From positions 1 to 64,000 of the forward strand of contig NZ_FNVS01000003.1 in NCBI RefSeq assembly GCF_900108035.1: 64,000 nucleotides of DNA, given 5' to 3'. The notes beneath the pieces were generated by a model. The model saw only the letters and a list, made by a program, of their open reading frames with translations, ran no database searches and was not told where the DNA came from. Positions 1-8,299 of the stretch are shown piece after piece. A program made the translations under genes and the position numbers. How positions within the stretch are numbered: position 1 is the stretch's first letter; every line of letters begins with the position of its first letter. This stretch comes from Parabacteroides chinchillae. GTDB taxonomy: Bacteria > Bacteroidota > Bacteroidia > Bacteroidales > Tannerellaceae.

Positions 1-30
1 CAAAATACCTTATTCATTTGATGCATAATT

Positions 31-276
31 ATGAGAGACTTAAATATAACAATAACAACAAAAAGGCAACGCACTGAATTATTGATCTTTGGTGTCTGTT
101 TTGTACTGGCATTTGTGACGAATATTGTTTCTATTGCAGTATTTGATACGAGGTGGATAGAATTATGTACTCAATTACTCTGGGTCCTGGCAATTAGTAT
201 CCTTTATTATTTTATTGTTTTGGTGTTCCGCATGCTTTATTACGGAATACGAAGAATAATTGCACCTAAGAGATAA
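31..276 (+). CDS. Small hypothetical membrane protein (81 aa)
   Basis: I do not recognise a family. The protein has a short basic N-terminus (KRQR), then two hydrophobic stretches at about residues 17-37 and 44-68, and a basic tail (RRIIAPKR). This fits a two-pass inner-membrane protein with both ends in the cytoplasm. It starts with ATG close to the left edge, so its upstream context is not visible. It runs in the same direction as the oxidoreductase that begins 81 bp downstream, with a hairpin in between, so it may close an upstream unit rather than open the catabolic cluster. No function can be assigned. Confidence 0.6.
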   Translation: MRDLNITITTKRQRTELLIFGVCFVLAFVTNIVSIAVFDTRWIELCTQLLWVLAISILYYFIVLVFRMLYYGIRRIIAPKR

Positions 277-294
277 AAGCCAGTTGATAAGAAA

Positions 295-327
295 GGAGCT
301 GTATTATGTCAGAAATAGTACAGCTCC
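295..327 (+). terminator. Hairpin between small membrane protein and oxidoreductase
   Basis: GGAGCTGTA (295-303) and TACAGCTCC (319-327) form a perfect 9-bp stem with a 15-nt loop, 18 bp after the stop codon. No T-run follows, so it is either a weak or Rho-dependent terminator or an mRNA-stabilising hairpin. Confidence 0.4.
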
Positions 328-357
328 CTGAAAGTTAACTTCCAATAAATAAAAATT

Positions 358-1728
358 ATGATTAATACTACACGTCGTGATTTCATAAAAAAATCATCGT
401 TGGCTGCTGCTGGTTTGACAGTGGGGATGGGATTTCCGACTATTGATGTAAAGGGAAGTATCATCGGTGCTAATGAGCGGATTCGAATGGGCTTTATTGG
501 TGTTGGTAACCGGGGAAGTCAATTGCTGGAGGCATTCTTAAAAGTGCCTGGCGTAAAGGTTACGGCATTGTGCGATTTGTATAAACCTTATTTGTACCGC
601 AACTATAGCCAGGTTGATCCTCGCTATTTTTTACCCAAAGGCCGTCCGGTTCCGCAAATGAAGGAACAATTGGGCTCTGATGTTGCCCGGTATGAAGACT
701 ATCGGAGATTGCTTGATGATAAGAATGTGGATGCAGTATGTATTGCTACTCCCGACCATTGGCACGCGTTGCAGGCAATAGATTCGGTAAATGCGGGAAA
801 AGATGTATATCTGGAAAAGCCGGTGTCTATGACTATCCATGAAGGACGTAAAATTGTAGATGCTGTAAAAAGAACGAACCGGATAGTGAGTGTTGGATAT
901 ATAAGACGTTGTTCTGCACTATATAATAAAATCCCGGAAATTATAAAAAGTGGAAAACTTGGAGAAATATCGATGATTTCGTCTCATTATTATAGTAATA
1001 TGACTCCGGATGGCATTGGAAGGATGAAACCGGAAATTCCCCCGGAAGATTTTAATTGGGATATGTGGTTGGGACCGCGTGCTTATCGGGAATATCAGTA
1101 TAATATAGCACCTTATATGTTTAGGTGGTGGAAGGATTATTCTTCTCAGATAGCAAACAACGGGTCTCATTATATTGATGTTGTACAATGGCTGATTGGA
1201 GAGAATGCACCTTCTGCAATTACGGCTGTCGGTTCGAATCATATAATAAAAGACGACCGCGATATTCCTGAGAATATGGAAATAACATACGAATTTGCTT
1301 CCGGTAAATTATTTAACTTCAGGGTTTGTGAAACAACTACGGTTCCCGGGCTAAAATATGGAAATATAGAAATAATAGGTACAAAAGGCAGTTTATATAT
1401 AAGCGACACAGGATACCGTTTATATCCGGCCAGATCCGGCCAGTTTCAAAGTTGGGATAAACCTTATGAGGCAGAGGAGTATGACAGTCCGAAAGAAGAC
1501 CTTGCATTTAAACATGTAAGCAATTTTATTGATTGTGTAAAGTCAAGGCAAACACCGGTTTCTTCTATCGAGCAAAGTTTCCGCTCTTCATCGTTTGCAT
1601 TACTGGCTAATATAGCGTTGGAAGTAAAACAAAGAATCATATGGGATTCTATAAATGAGCGGGTTACAAACTGTGATGAGGCTAATAAACTCTTGCATTA
1701 TGAGTATAGGAAACCTTGGTCTTTATGA
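358..1728 (+). CDS. Gfo/Idh/MocA family oxidoreductase, Tat-exported
   Basis: NAD(P)-dependent oxidoreductase of the glucose-fructose oxidoreductase / inositol dehydrogenase type, expected to act on a sugar or sugar acid in the periplasm. The N-terminus carries a twin-arginine signal (TRRDFIKKSS, residues 5-14) followed by a hydrophobic AAAGLTVGMG stretch. The Rossmann motif GFIGVGNRG lies at about 45-53, the family motif TPDHWH at about 130-135 and the LEKP catalytic-lysine motif near 153. At 456 aa it has the size of the Tat-borne Bacteroidetes/Planctomycetes subgroup. It opens a run of seven same-strand genes ending at 9706 and has a paralogue at 6947. The substrate cannot be read from the sequence. 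Confidence 0.9.
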   Translation: MINTTRRDFIKKSSLAAAGLTVGMGFPTIDVKGSIIGANERIRMGFIGVGNRGSQLLEAFLKVPGVKVTALCDLYKPYLYRNYSQVDPRYFLPKGRPVPQMKEQLGSDVARYEDYRRLLDDKNVDAVCIATPDHWHALQAIDSVNAGKDVYLEKPVSMTIHEGRKIVDAVKRTNRIVSVGYIRRCSALYNKIPEIIKSGKLGEISMISSHYYSNMTPDGIGRMKPEIPPEDFNWDMWLGPRAYREYQYNIAPYMFRWWKDYSSQIANNGSHYIDVVQWLIGENAPSAITAVGSNHIIKDDRDIPENMEITYEFASGKLFNFRVCETTTVPGLKYGNIEIIGTKGSLYISDTGYRLYPARSGQFQSWDKPYEAEEYDSPKEDLAFKHVSNFIDCVKSRQTPVSSIEQSFRSSSFALLANIALEVKQRIIWDSINERVTNCDEANKLLHYEYRKPWSL

Positions 1729-1927
1729 ATGAACCGGAAGGACAAATTTAATTCTTTCCTACTAATTGGAGATATAGTCGGGCTATGAGAGTGTTCGCTA
1801 AAAAATTTAATACTATCTTTACCGTATCAATTGAATATTGATACCACTGTGAATATAGTTATTGTTTTGTAGCAGAGTAAAAACGAAGTATGCCCCGACT
1901 ATCGGGCAGATGACTAATGGCTAATAC

Positions 1928-1955
1928 TTGATCAGGGACGGAGGTCTTTGATCAA
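1928..1955 (+). promoter_or_regulatory. Inverted repeat TTGATCA-N14-TGATCAA, candidate operator
   Basis: A perfect 7-bp inverted repeat (1928-1934 and 1949-1955) ends 18 bp before the ATG of the SDR gene, inside the 245-bp gap 1729-1973. The position fits a repressor operator for the genes from 1974 onward. A second small palindrome (CCCGACTATCGGG) lies near 1890-1910. I see no clear TAnnTTTG box here and no gene in the gap. Confidence 0.3.
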
Positions 1956-1973
1956 TGAATAAATTACATATAT

Positions 1974-2999
1974 ATGAGAACACCATTAAATGAATTAGAG
2001 TTAGATGAGTTGATTGCCCAGCCTTCCGGGCGATTGGTAGAGTTTTTTAAAAGGTTACCTGGCGATTTGTCCATACTAGGCGCCAATGGTAAAATTGGTT
2101 TGTCTTTATCCTTGATGGCTAAAAGGGCTGTTGAGAAGGCAGGAGTAAATAAAAAGATTTATGCGGTATCGCGTTTTTCGGACCCGGCCGGGCGGAATAA
2201 ACTGGAAGAATGGGGAATCGAAACAATAGCCTGTGACTTGAACGACAGGGAACAACTTCTGCGATTGCCACTTACAGAGAACGTAGTGTTTATGGCGGGA
2301 CGAAAATTCGGAACCGACGGCTCGGAAGCTCTGACTTGGGCAATGAACGTGCTGATGCCCTCTTATTGTGCAGAGTATTATAAAAATTCCAGAATTGTAG
2401 CTTTCTCAACGGGTTGTGTATATCCGCTAGTGTCTAAACTTTCGGGTGGATCTGTGGAAACGGATCATCCGGAACCAGTGGGCGAATATGCCCAGTCGTG
2501 CCTTGGCAGAGAAAGAGTTTTTGAATATTTCTCTCAAAAGAATAATACTCCGGTATTACTATTGCGTCTGAATTATTCTACAGACCTTAGATATGGCGTA
2601 TTATCAGACATTGGCAGGAAGATATGGCAGGAAGAGACGGTTGTTTCCGGAGTAGAATACTTTAATATTTTGTGGCAAGGCGACGCTAATAATTATACGC
2701 TTCTGGCGTTAGACCACTGTACTTCTCCTGCAAACTATTTGAATATTACCGGCACAGAGATACTGTCTGTAAAAGATGTTGCCGAAGAAATGGCCCTGAT
2801 AATGGGGAAAAAGCTGGATTTGCAGATTCCTTCGGCCGATACATCTTATTTGAATAACTCCGGAAAAGCTTTTGGCTATTTCGGAACGCCGTCTATACAG
2901 GCAAAAGAACTTATACGTATGCAGGCCGAATGGATTATGCAAGGCGGACGTGAATTGAATAAACCTACACATTTTGAAGTAAATAACGGAAAATACTAA
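1974..2999 (+). CDS. NAD-dependent epimerase/dehydratase-like protein (extended SDR)
   Basis: Extended short-chain dehydrogenase/reductase fold, 341 aa and cytoplasmic (no signal peptide). The nucleotide-binding motif GANGKIG is at 36-42 and the active-site strand is STGCVYP (Ser/Thr 145-146). At the place of the YxxxK catalytic pair the sequence is YAQSC (172-176), so the tyrosine is present but the lysine is a cysteine. Either chemistry is altered or the protein mainly binds nucleotide or substrate. The gene is followed 5 bp later by the dihydrodipicolinate synthase-family gene, so the two are probably co-transcribed and act on the same intermediate. The substrate is unknown. Confidence 0.8.
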   Translation: MRTPLNELELDELIAQPSGRLVEFFKRLPGDLSILGANGKIGLSLSLMAKRAVEKAGVNKKIYAVSRFSDPAGRNKLEEWGIETIACDLNDREQLLRLPLTENVVFMAGRKFGTDGSEALTWAMNVLMPSYCAEYYKNSRIVAFSTGCVYPLVSKLSGGSVETDHPEPVGEYAQSCLGRERVFEYFSQKNNTPVLLLRLNYSTDLRYGVLSDIGRKIWQEETVVSGVEYFNILWQGDANNYTLLALDHCTSPANYLNITGTEILSVKDVAEEMALIMGKKLDLQIPSADTSYLNNSGKAFGYFGTPSIQAKELIRMQAEWIMQGGRELNKPTHFEVNNGKY

Positions 3000-3004
3000 A
3001 AGCT

Positions 3005-4066
3005 ATGAAGATACAAGACATTGATAAAGATATACTAAGCTCGTTTAGAAAAGGATGCGTAATACCGGCCGTGCCGTTAGCGCTGGATGAGAAACGGAAG
3101 TTTGATGAAAAACACCAGAAAGCTTTGATTCGTTATTATATAGATGCAGGTGTGGGTGGTTTGGCTGTGGGAGTACATTCTACCCAATTTGAAATACGCG
3201 AACACGGAATGTTCGAGCAGGTTTTGTCTACCGTATCTGCCGAGATTGATTCGTGGGCTTCGGGACGGAAAATACTGAAAGTAGCAGGCGTTTGCGGAAA
3301 AACAGAACAAGCCGTGCGTGAGGCTGGCTTTGCTGTATCTGCCGGATATCATGCCTGTTTATTGAGCCTGGCAGCATTGAAGGAGTCTTCGGTGGAAGAT
3401 CTTCTTTCTCATTGCCGGCAAGTTGCGGCTGTTATGCCGGTGATAGGTTTTTATCTTCAGGCATCGGTTGGTGGTATGGTGTTACCTTATGAATTTTGGA
3501 GAGAATTTGCAACGATACCGAATGTGCTTGGTATAAAGATGGCCCCGTTTAACCGTTACAGAACATTTGATGTTGTTCGCGCCGTATGTGATGCCAATAA
3601 GGAAAACGAAATAACGCTTTACACCGGCAACGACGATAATATTGTTCCGGACTTGTTGACGGAATATGCTGTCTCTTCCGGAAATGAGGTGAAAAAGGTG
3701 CGGATAAAAGGCGGTCTTTTAGGGCATTGGTGTGTTTGGACCCGTAAAGCTGTAGAATTGCTGGATGAGATACATGCTCTGCTCGATTCCGGCAAAGATA
3801 TTCCACATGAACTGCTTACCAGAGGTATTCAGATAACGGACACGAATGCTGCATTCTTTGATACGGCTAATAACTTTGCCGGATGTATTCCCGGTTTGCA
3901 TGAAGTGCTAAGACGCCAGGGATTGTTTAAAGGCACATGGTGTCTGAACCTTCAGGAAGTGTTGTCTCCCGGACAATACGATGAAATAACCCGGATATAT
4001 AAAGCTTATCCTCATTTGAATGACGATGCTTTTGTAAGTGAGCATTTGTCCGAATGGTTGAAATAA
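3005..4066 (+). CDS. Dihydrodipicolinate synthase family protein (DapA-like lyase/aldolase)
   Basis: A (beta/alpha)8 class I aldolase/lyase of the DapA/NAL family. The Schiff-base lysine is visible in NVLGIKMAP (K178) and the partner tyrosine in GFYLQAS (Y150). The usual GTTGE phosphate/keto-acid motif is not conserved, and the protein (353 aa) is about 60 residues longer than DapA, so lysine biosynthesis is unlikely. In this cluster a retro-aldol cleavage or dehydration of a keto-deoxy sugar acid is more plausible (inference). It lies 5 bp after the SDR gene, and the transporter start overlaps its last 13 nt, which indicates tight coupling. Confidence 0.85.
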   Translation: MKIQDIDKDILSSFRKGCVIPAVPLALDEKRKFDEKHQKALIRYYIDAGVGGLAVGVHSTQFEIREHGMFEQVLSTVSAEIDSWASGRKILKVAGVCGKTEQAVREAGFAVSAGYHACLLSLAALKESSVEDLLSHCRQVAAVMPVIGFYLQASVGGMVLPYEFWREFATIPNVLGIKMAPFNRYRTFDVVRAVCDANKENEITLYTGNDDNIVPDLLTEYAVSSGNEVKKVRIKGGLLGHWCVWTRKAVELLDEIHALLDSGKDIPHELLTRGIQITDTNAAFFDTANNFAGCIPGLHEVLRRQGLFKGTWCLNLQEVLSPGQYDEITRIYKAYPHLNDDAFVSEHLSEWLK

Positions 4067-5283
4067 CTACACGTATGGATATAAGAAAGTTTAGCTTTAA
4101 GAGAATATTCGAGATACTGGGTCCCGGGCTCATAACGGCTGCAATGGTTTTAGGGCCGGGCACCCTTACTGTTTGCAGTAAGGCCGGTGCTACAATGCAG
4201 TATTCTACTCTGTGGGTAATTGTGGTTTCTGTCTTCTTCATGATTTATTTTACCCGGATGGCTGCCAGGGTGGGTTGTATTTCTTCCAAATCATTATTGT
4301 CTATTGTTGAACAAAACTATGGACGGACGCTCTCCATACTCATGGGCTTAAGCGTATGTTTCAGTTGTGCCGGTTTTCAAACAGGCAACACAATAGGTGT
4401 AGGCTTGTCTATGGATACTCTGTTTGGAGGTGGCATTGCTATATGGGCTGTCTTATTCCTGATAGTTACATTATTGTTTATATGGACTTCTTCCAACTTT
4501 TACAACTTGCTGGAGAAGGTAATGGTGTTCCTTGTAATTCTGATGATTGTTGCGTTTGCCGGAAACTTATTCAGGGCCAGGATAGATGGCGTTGAATTAT
4601 TGAAAGGCTTTATTCCCTCTGTTCCTTCTGATGTAAGTATTCTGATAGCAATTGCTTCCACATCATTTAGTGTTGCAGCGGCAGCAGGTCAGGTTTATAT
4701 GGTACAGGGCAAGAATTGGCATCTTTCCGATTTAAAAAAAGGATTGCGGGATGCCGTTATCGGGATAGTAACACTTGGCTTGTTAAGTGCCATCATTATT
4801 GTAACTTCGGCTGCGGTACTGGCACCTAAAGGCATTCAGGTGAACAGCGCTATCGATATGGCATTACAGTTGGAACCCTTGTTGGGCCCATTAGCTAAAT
4901 GGTTGTTTCTGATCGGGTTGTTTGCCGCTTCATTTTCTTCTTATGTAGCCAATGCTGTAATGAGCGGAATCTTTCTGGCAGATGCTCTGCATTTAGGCCA
5001 ATCCGTTAATGATAAATGGGTGAAGATATTTGCTTCCGCTGTATTGGCATTGAGTACGCTGGTTGCTGTGTTCTTTGATTCTAACCCGATACAACTCATA
5101 ATTTTTGCGCAGGCAATGACTGTTCTTGGGGCACCATTGGTGGCAGTTGTGTTATGTTTCCTCTCCAATAATAAAAAGATAATGGGAGTACATAAAAATA
5201 CACTGTCCGAAAATATTATACTTAATATTGCAACTGTCTGGGTTATTTTTCTATCATCCAAACAATTACTGTCGTTGGTGTAG
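4054..5283 (+). CDS. Nramp-fold transporter lacking canonical metal ligands
   Basis: An integral membrane protein of 409 aa with about eleven hydrophobic segments and the Nramp N-terminal signature GPGLITAA. Canonical Nramp metal transporters have DPGN in the broken helix 1. Here the aligned residues (34-37) are GPGT, so both the Asp and Asn ligands are missing. The helix 6 MPH motif is also absent (FSVAAAAGQ instead). Transport of Mn/Fe is therefore doubtful. Inside a catabolic cluster it is more likely a symporter for the organic substrate or an ion coupled to it. The start at 4054 overlaps the preceding gene by 13 nt; ATG at 4075 is an equally good start (MDIRKFSFKR). Confidence 0.8.
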   Translation: MVEITTRMDIRKFSFKRIFEILGPGLITAAMVLGPGTLTVCSKAGATMQYSTLWVIVVSVFFMIYFTRMAARVGCISSKSLLSIVEQNYGRTLSILMGLSVCFSCAGFQTGNTIGVGLSMDTLFGGGIAIWAVLFLIVTLLFIWTSSNFYNLLEKVMVFLVILMIVAFAGNLFRARIDGVELLKGFIPSVPSDVSILIAIASTSFSVAAAAGQVYMVQGKNWHLSDLKKGLRDAVIGIVTLGLLSAIIIVTSAAVLAPKGIQVNSAIDMALQLEPLLGPLAKWLFLIGLFAASFSSYVANAVMSGIFLADALHLGQSVNDKWVKIFASAVLALSTLVAVFFDSNPIQLIIFAQAMTVLGAPLVAVVLCFLSNNKKIMGVHKNTLSENIILNIATVWVIFLSSKQLLSLV

Positions 5284-5383
5284 AAAGATAGAATGTACAG
5301 ATTGTGAGATTTGGAAGCCTGAATGGTAATATAGCTATATACTGGCTTTGAAAGAAGCACAATTTAATAGTAAATACAGGTAC

Positions 5384-5485
5384 TTTTATTCTTTTGGCCT
5401 AGCTGAAAATTGATTTTTACCTAGGGGAAAATTAATTACTACCAAGCTCAAAATTAATTTCGTCCTTGGTCAAAAGAATAAAACT
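5384..5485. repeat. 22-bp-unit tandem repeat element with inverted ends (copy A)
   Basis: Three full 22-bp units (5398-5419, 5420-5441, 5442-5463) and a partial fourth (5464-5485) lie head to tail. Each opens with CCTAGCT or a variant and has the palindromic core AAAATTAATT. The array is framed by a perfect 13-bp inverted repeat, TTTTATTCTTTTG (5384-5396) and CAAAAGAATAAAA (5471-5483). A second copy is at 49588-49684. The element fills the middle of the 332-bp gene-free gap 5284-5615, in which I see no other feature. There are no spacers, so this is not a CRISPR. Function is unknown; a mobile MITE-like element or a protein-binding array is possible. Confidence 0.75.
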
Positions 5486-5615
5486 ACAGTACATTAAACT
5501 TAAAAAATCAGGAAGAAAAATTTAATATAAATAAGGAAACAGATTAGCCTATAGCCTTATAAGCTAGTTCTGCATACCGGTTTTTATACAAAAGTTTTTT
5601 TGATGGCATAAATCA

Positions 5616-6929
5616 ATGAACACAGAAGAATTAAAAAGAATACTTATAAATGAAATAGACCGCTGTTCTGAAGAAGTTTTAGAATTGGTGAAGGATATTG
5701 GATATCATCCCGAATTAGGATTTAAGGAGGTACGTACTTCCGGTTTAGTGGCCGATTATCTGCGGTCATGCGGATATGAAGTGAAAGAGAATCTAGCTTT
5801 GACTGGCGTAAAAGCTAAGTTGAAAGATACGGATGAACCAATACATAATATAGCTGTACTGGGTGAATTAGATGGAATTGTTTGCCGTGAAAGCCCGCAT
5901 GCCGATGCTGTATCGGGTGCTACCCATACCTGCGGGCATAATTTACAACTCGGAATTCTTATGCTGGTTGCCAAGGCTATGAAATTGTCGGGAGTAGCTG
6001 ATTCTTTGAATGGTAATGTCACATTCTTTGCCGTACCTGCAGAAGAATATATAGAGTTGGGATACAGGGAGGCATTGAAGAAGGAAGGAAAGATAAAATA
6101 CTTCGGAGGTAAGCAGGAACTGGTACGTCTGGGCGAGTTTGATGATATAGATGCTGCCTTGATGGTACATGCCGAATCCGATTTGCCGGGGCCGGCCATT
6201 GGTATATATGATACTGGCAGTGGATTTAACAGTAAGCAGGTGCAATATATTGGAAAGGCTGCACACGCGGCTGCCTATCCCCACGAGGGCGTCAATGCCT
6301 TGAATGCTGCCGTGTCCGGTATTAATGCGATTAACGCTATGCGCGAGACCTTTAAGGATGAAGAACATAGCAGGGTTCATTTTATCATAACAAAAGGTGG
6401 AGAAAGTGTGAACAGTGTTCCTGCCGATGTCAGGCTGGAAGCTTATGTCCGCTCATCTACTGTAGGTGGGGTTCGGGATGTATCGCTGAAATTCGACAGG
6501 GCTTTTAAATCAGGAGGTGAGGCTGTGGGGGCAACAACCCGTATAAAGACTTTGCCCGGCTATCTTCCTTTAATTTGTAACTCCGCTATAAATGATTGTT
6601 TTGCTGCAAATGCCCGACAGTTTATGCCGGAAAAACAGATCATAAGAATGGGACATTTCAAGGCTTCTACCGACATGGGGGATATTTCTCATTTAATGCC
6701 GGGTATACATGCTACAGCCGGGGGAACAAAAGGATTCCTGCATGCGGCAAACTTTGAAGTAACCAATTATGAATCGGCAGTTGTTACTCCGGCAAAGATT
6801 GTAGCGCAAACATTAGCCGATTTATTAACCGAGAACCCCGCCAATTTGTCCGATATATTAAAAGACTATGTGCCGGTTTTATCTAAGAGTGAGTATCTTA
6901 ATTTATTAAATTCATTTATATCCGAATAA
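5616..6929 (+). CDS. M20 family metallo-amidohydrolase (M20D / AbgB-like)
   Basis: Zinc- or manganese-dependent amidohydrolase of the M20D group (aminoacylase, p-aminobenzoyl-glutamate hydrolase AbgB type), 437 aa and cytoplasmic. Metal-site motifs are seen in order: GELDG (83-87), HTCGHN (104-109, with the Cys typical of M20D), the catalytic pair in AEEY (142-145), a VHAES segment, the lid-domain His in AAHAAAYPHEG, and FLHAANFE near the C-terminus. These enzymes hydrolyse an amide bond between an acyl group and an amino acid or amine. It lies 17 bp before the second Gfo/Idh/MocA gene, which suggests that the cluster substrate carries an amide linkage. Confidence 0.88.
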   Translation: MNTEELKRILINEIDRCSEEVLELVKDIGYHPELGFKEVRTSGLVADYLRSCGYEVKENLALTGVKAKLKDTDEPIHNIAVLGELDGIVCRESPHADAVSGATHTCGHNLQLGILMLVAKAMKLSGVADSLNGNVTFFAVPAEEYIELGYREALKKEGKIKYFGGKQELVRLGEFDDIDAALMVHAESDLPGPAIGIYDTGSGFNSKQVQYIGKAAHAAAYPHEGVNALNAAVSGINAINAMRETFKDEEHSRVHFIITKGGESVNSVPADVRLEAYVRSSTVGGVRDVSLKFDRAFKSGGEAVGATTRIKTLPGYLPLICNSAINDCFAANARQFMPEKQIIRMGHFKASTDMGDISHLMPGIHATAGGTKGFLHAANFEVTNYESAVVTPAKIVAQTLADLLTENPANLSDILKDYVPVLSKSEYLNLLNSFISE

Positions 6930-6946
6930 TACAAAATATAAATATC

Positions 6947-8287
6947 ATGACAACAAGACGTAATTTTTTGAAAAAAGCAATGATGGGTACGGCATTAGTT
7001 TCTGTGGGAGGTGTGCTACCCGGGTTTAGTGCAAAGAGCTATGCACGGATAGTAGGAGCAAACGACAGGATTCGTGTGGGAGCTGCCGGCGTAAATGCAC
7101 GTGGTTTTGCACTGGCCAATAACTTCTGTAAACAGAAAAACTGTGAAGTTATCTATGTATGTGATGTAGACAAAAGAGCTATTGAAAAAAGTATTGCATC
7201 CATCGAAAAGATAACAGGCAATGCTCCCAAACCGGAAGGCGATATCCGTAAAATGATAGAAGCTCAGGACGTAGATGCCGTAATGATTGCTACCCCCGAC
7301 CATTGGCATGCGTATGCTGCATTGATGGCAATGAAGGCCGGAAAAGATGTATATCTGGAAAAACCATGTAGCTATTGCCCGGAAGAAGGGGAGATTCTGG
7401 TAAAAGCTGCAGATAAATACAAGCGGGTTGTGGCGATGGGTACACAACGTCGTTCGTGGCCGAATGTGATTCAGGGAATCAACGAAATAAAAGAAGGCGC
7501 AATAGGCAATCCTTATTTTGGAAAAGCGTGGTACACAAATAACAGACCTTCGATTGGTATAGAGAAGGTGACTGCGGTTCCGGAATGGCTGGATTGGGAT
7601 TTATGGCAAGGGCCTGCTCCACGTGTTGGCTATAAACCTAATTTTCTGCATTATAATTGGCATTGGTTCTGGCATTGGGGCACATCCGAGTCGGCTAATA
7701 ACGGTACGCACATGATTGATCTTCTTCGTTGGGGAATGGGAGTGGACTATCCAACAAAGGTAAACTCTTATGGAGGACGTTATCGTTATCAGGATGATTG
7801 GGAAACTCCCGATACACAAGTGATTAATCTTGAATTTGGTAATAATAAAAGTATGGTATGGGAAGGCCGTAGCTGTAACGGACGCACAATTGAAGGCAGT
7901 ACCGTAGGCGCTATGTTTTATGGCGAGAAAGGCAGTATGGTGATTACCGGAAGTGATGGCTATATTATTTATGATCTGGACAATAAGAAGGTAAAACAAG
8001 TATATAGCAAGATTGATATTGATGCCCGTAACCTGGTCGATCCGGCTAAGGAACTAGACGGTTTCCACATCCGCAATTTCTTGGATGGAATCTTGAAGGG
8101 AGAAAAGTTGAATGCAGATATTCTTACCGGGCATAAAAGTACTTTGTTGATGCAATTAGGCAATATCTCTCATCGGGTTGGACATTCGTTGGAAATAGAC
8201 AGCAGTAATGGACAGATTTTAAATGCCCCTGATACTAAGAATCTCTGGACCAGGGAATATCAAAAAGGTTGGGAAGTGAAATTATAA
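6947..8287 (+). CDS. Gfo/Idh/MocA family oxidoreductase, Tat-exported (second copy)
   Basis: Paralogue of the gene at 358, 446 aa. A twin-arginine signal TRRNFLKK (residues 3-10) precedes a hydrophobic segment ending in an alanine-rich cleavage region (GFSAKSYA). The Rossmann motif is GAAGVNARG; TPDHWH and LEKP(C) motifs follow as in the first copy. The family oxidises or epimerises sugars through NAD(P)-bound 3-keto intermediates. The two copies diverge clearly outside the motifs, so they probably act on successive or different intermediates. Spacing of 17 bp to the M20 gene and 12 bp to the enolase-superfamily gene supports a single operon. Confidence 0.9.
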   Translation: MTTRRNFLKKAMMGTALVSVGGVLPGFSAKSYARIVGANDRIRVGAAGVNARGFALANNFCKQKNCEVIYVCDVDKRAIEKSIASIEKITGNAPKPEGDIRKMIEAQDVDAVMIATPDHWHAYAALMAMKAGKDVYLEKPCSYCPEEGEILVKAADKYKRVVAMGTQRRSWPNVIQGINEIKEGAIGNPYFGKAWYTNNRPSIGIEKVTAVPEWLDWDLWQGPAPRVGYKPNFLHYNWHWFWHWGTSESANNGTHMIDLLRWGMGVDYPTKVNSYGGRYRYQDDWETPDTQVINLEFGNNKSMVWEGRSCNGRTIEGSTVGAMFYGEKGSMVITGSDGYIIYDLDNKKVKQVYSKIDIDARNLVDPAKELDGFHIRNFLDGILKGEKLNADILTGHKSTLLMQLGNISHRVGHSLEIDSSNGQILNAPDTKNLWTREYQKGWEVKL

Positions 8288-8299
8288 AAGTAAAATAAA

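Noticed and set aside
3005-4066. dapA for lysine biosynthesis
   Set aside because: The GTTGE motif is not conserved, the protein is too long, and the context is catabolic.
4054-5283. Manganese/iron transporter
   Set aside because: The DPGN and MPH metal-binding motifs are not present.
5398-5485. 22-bp repeat units as a CRISPR array
   Set aside because: The units are directly contiguous with no unique spacers, and no cas genes are present.
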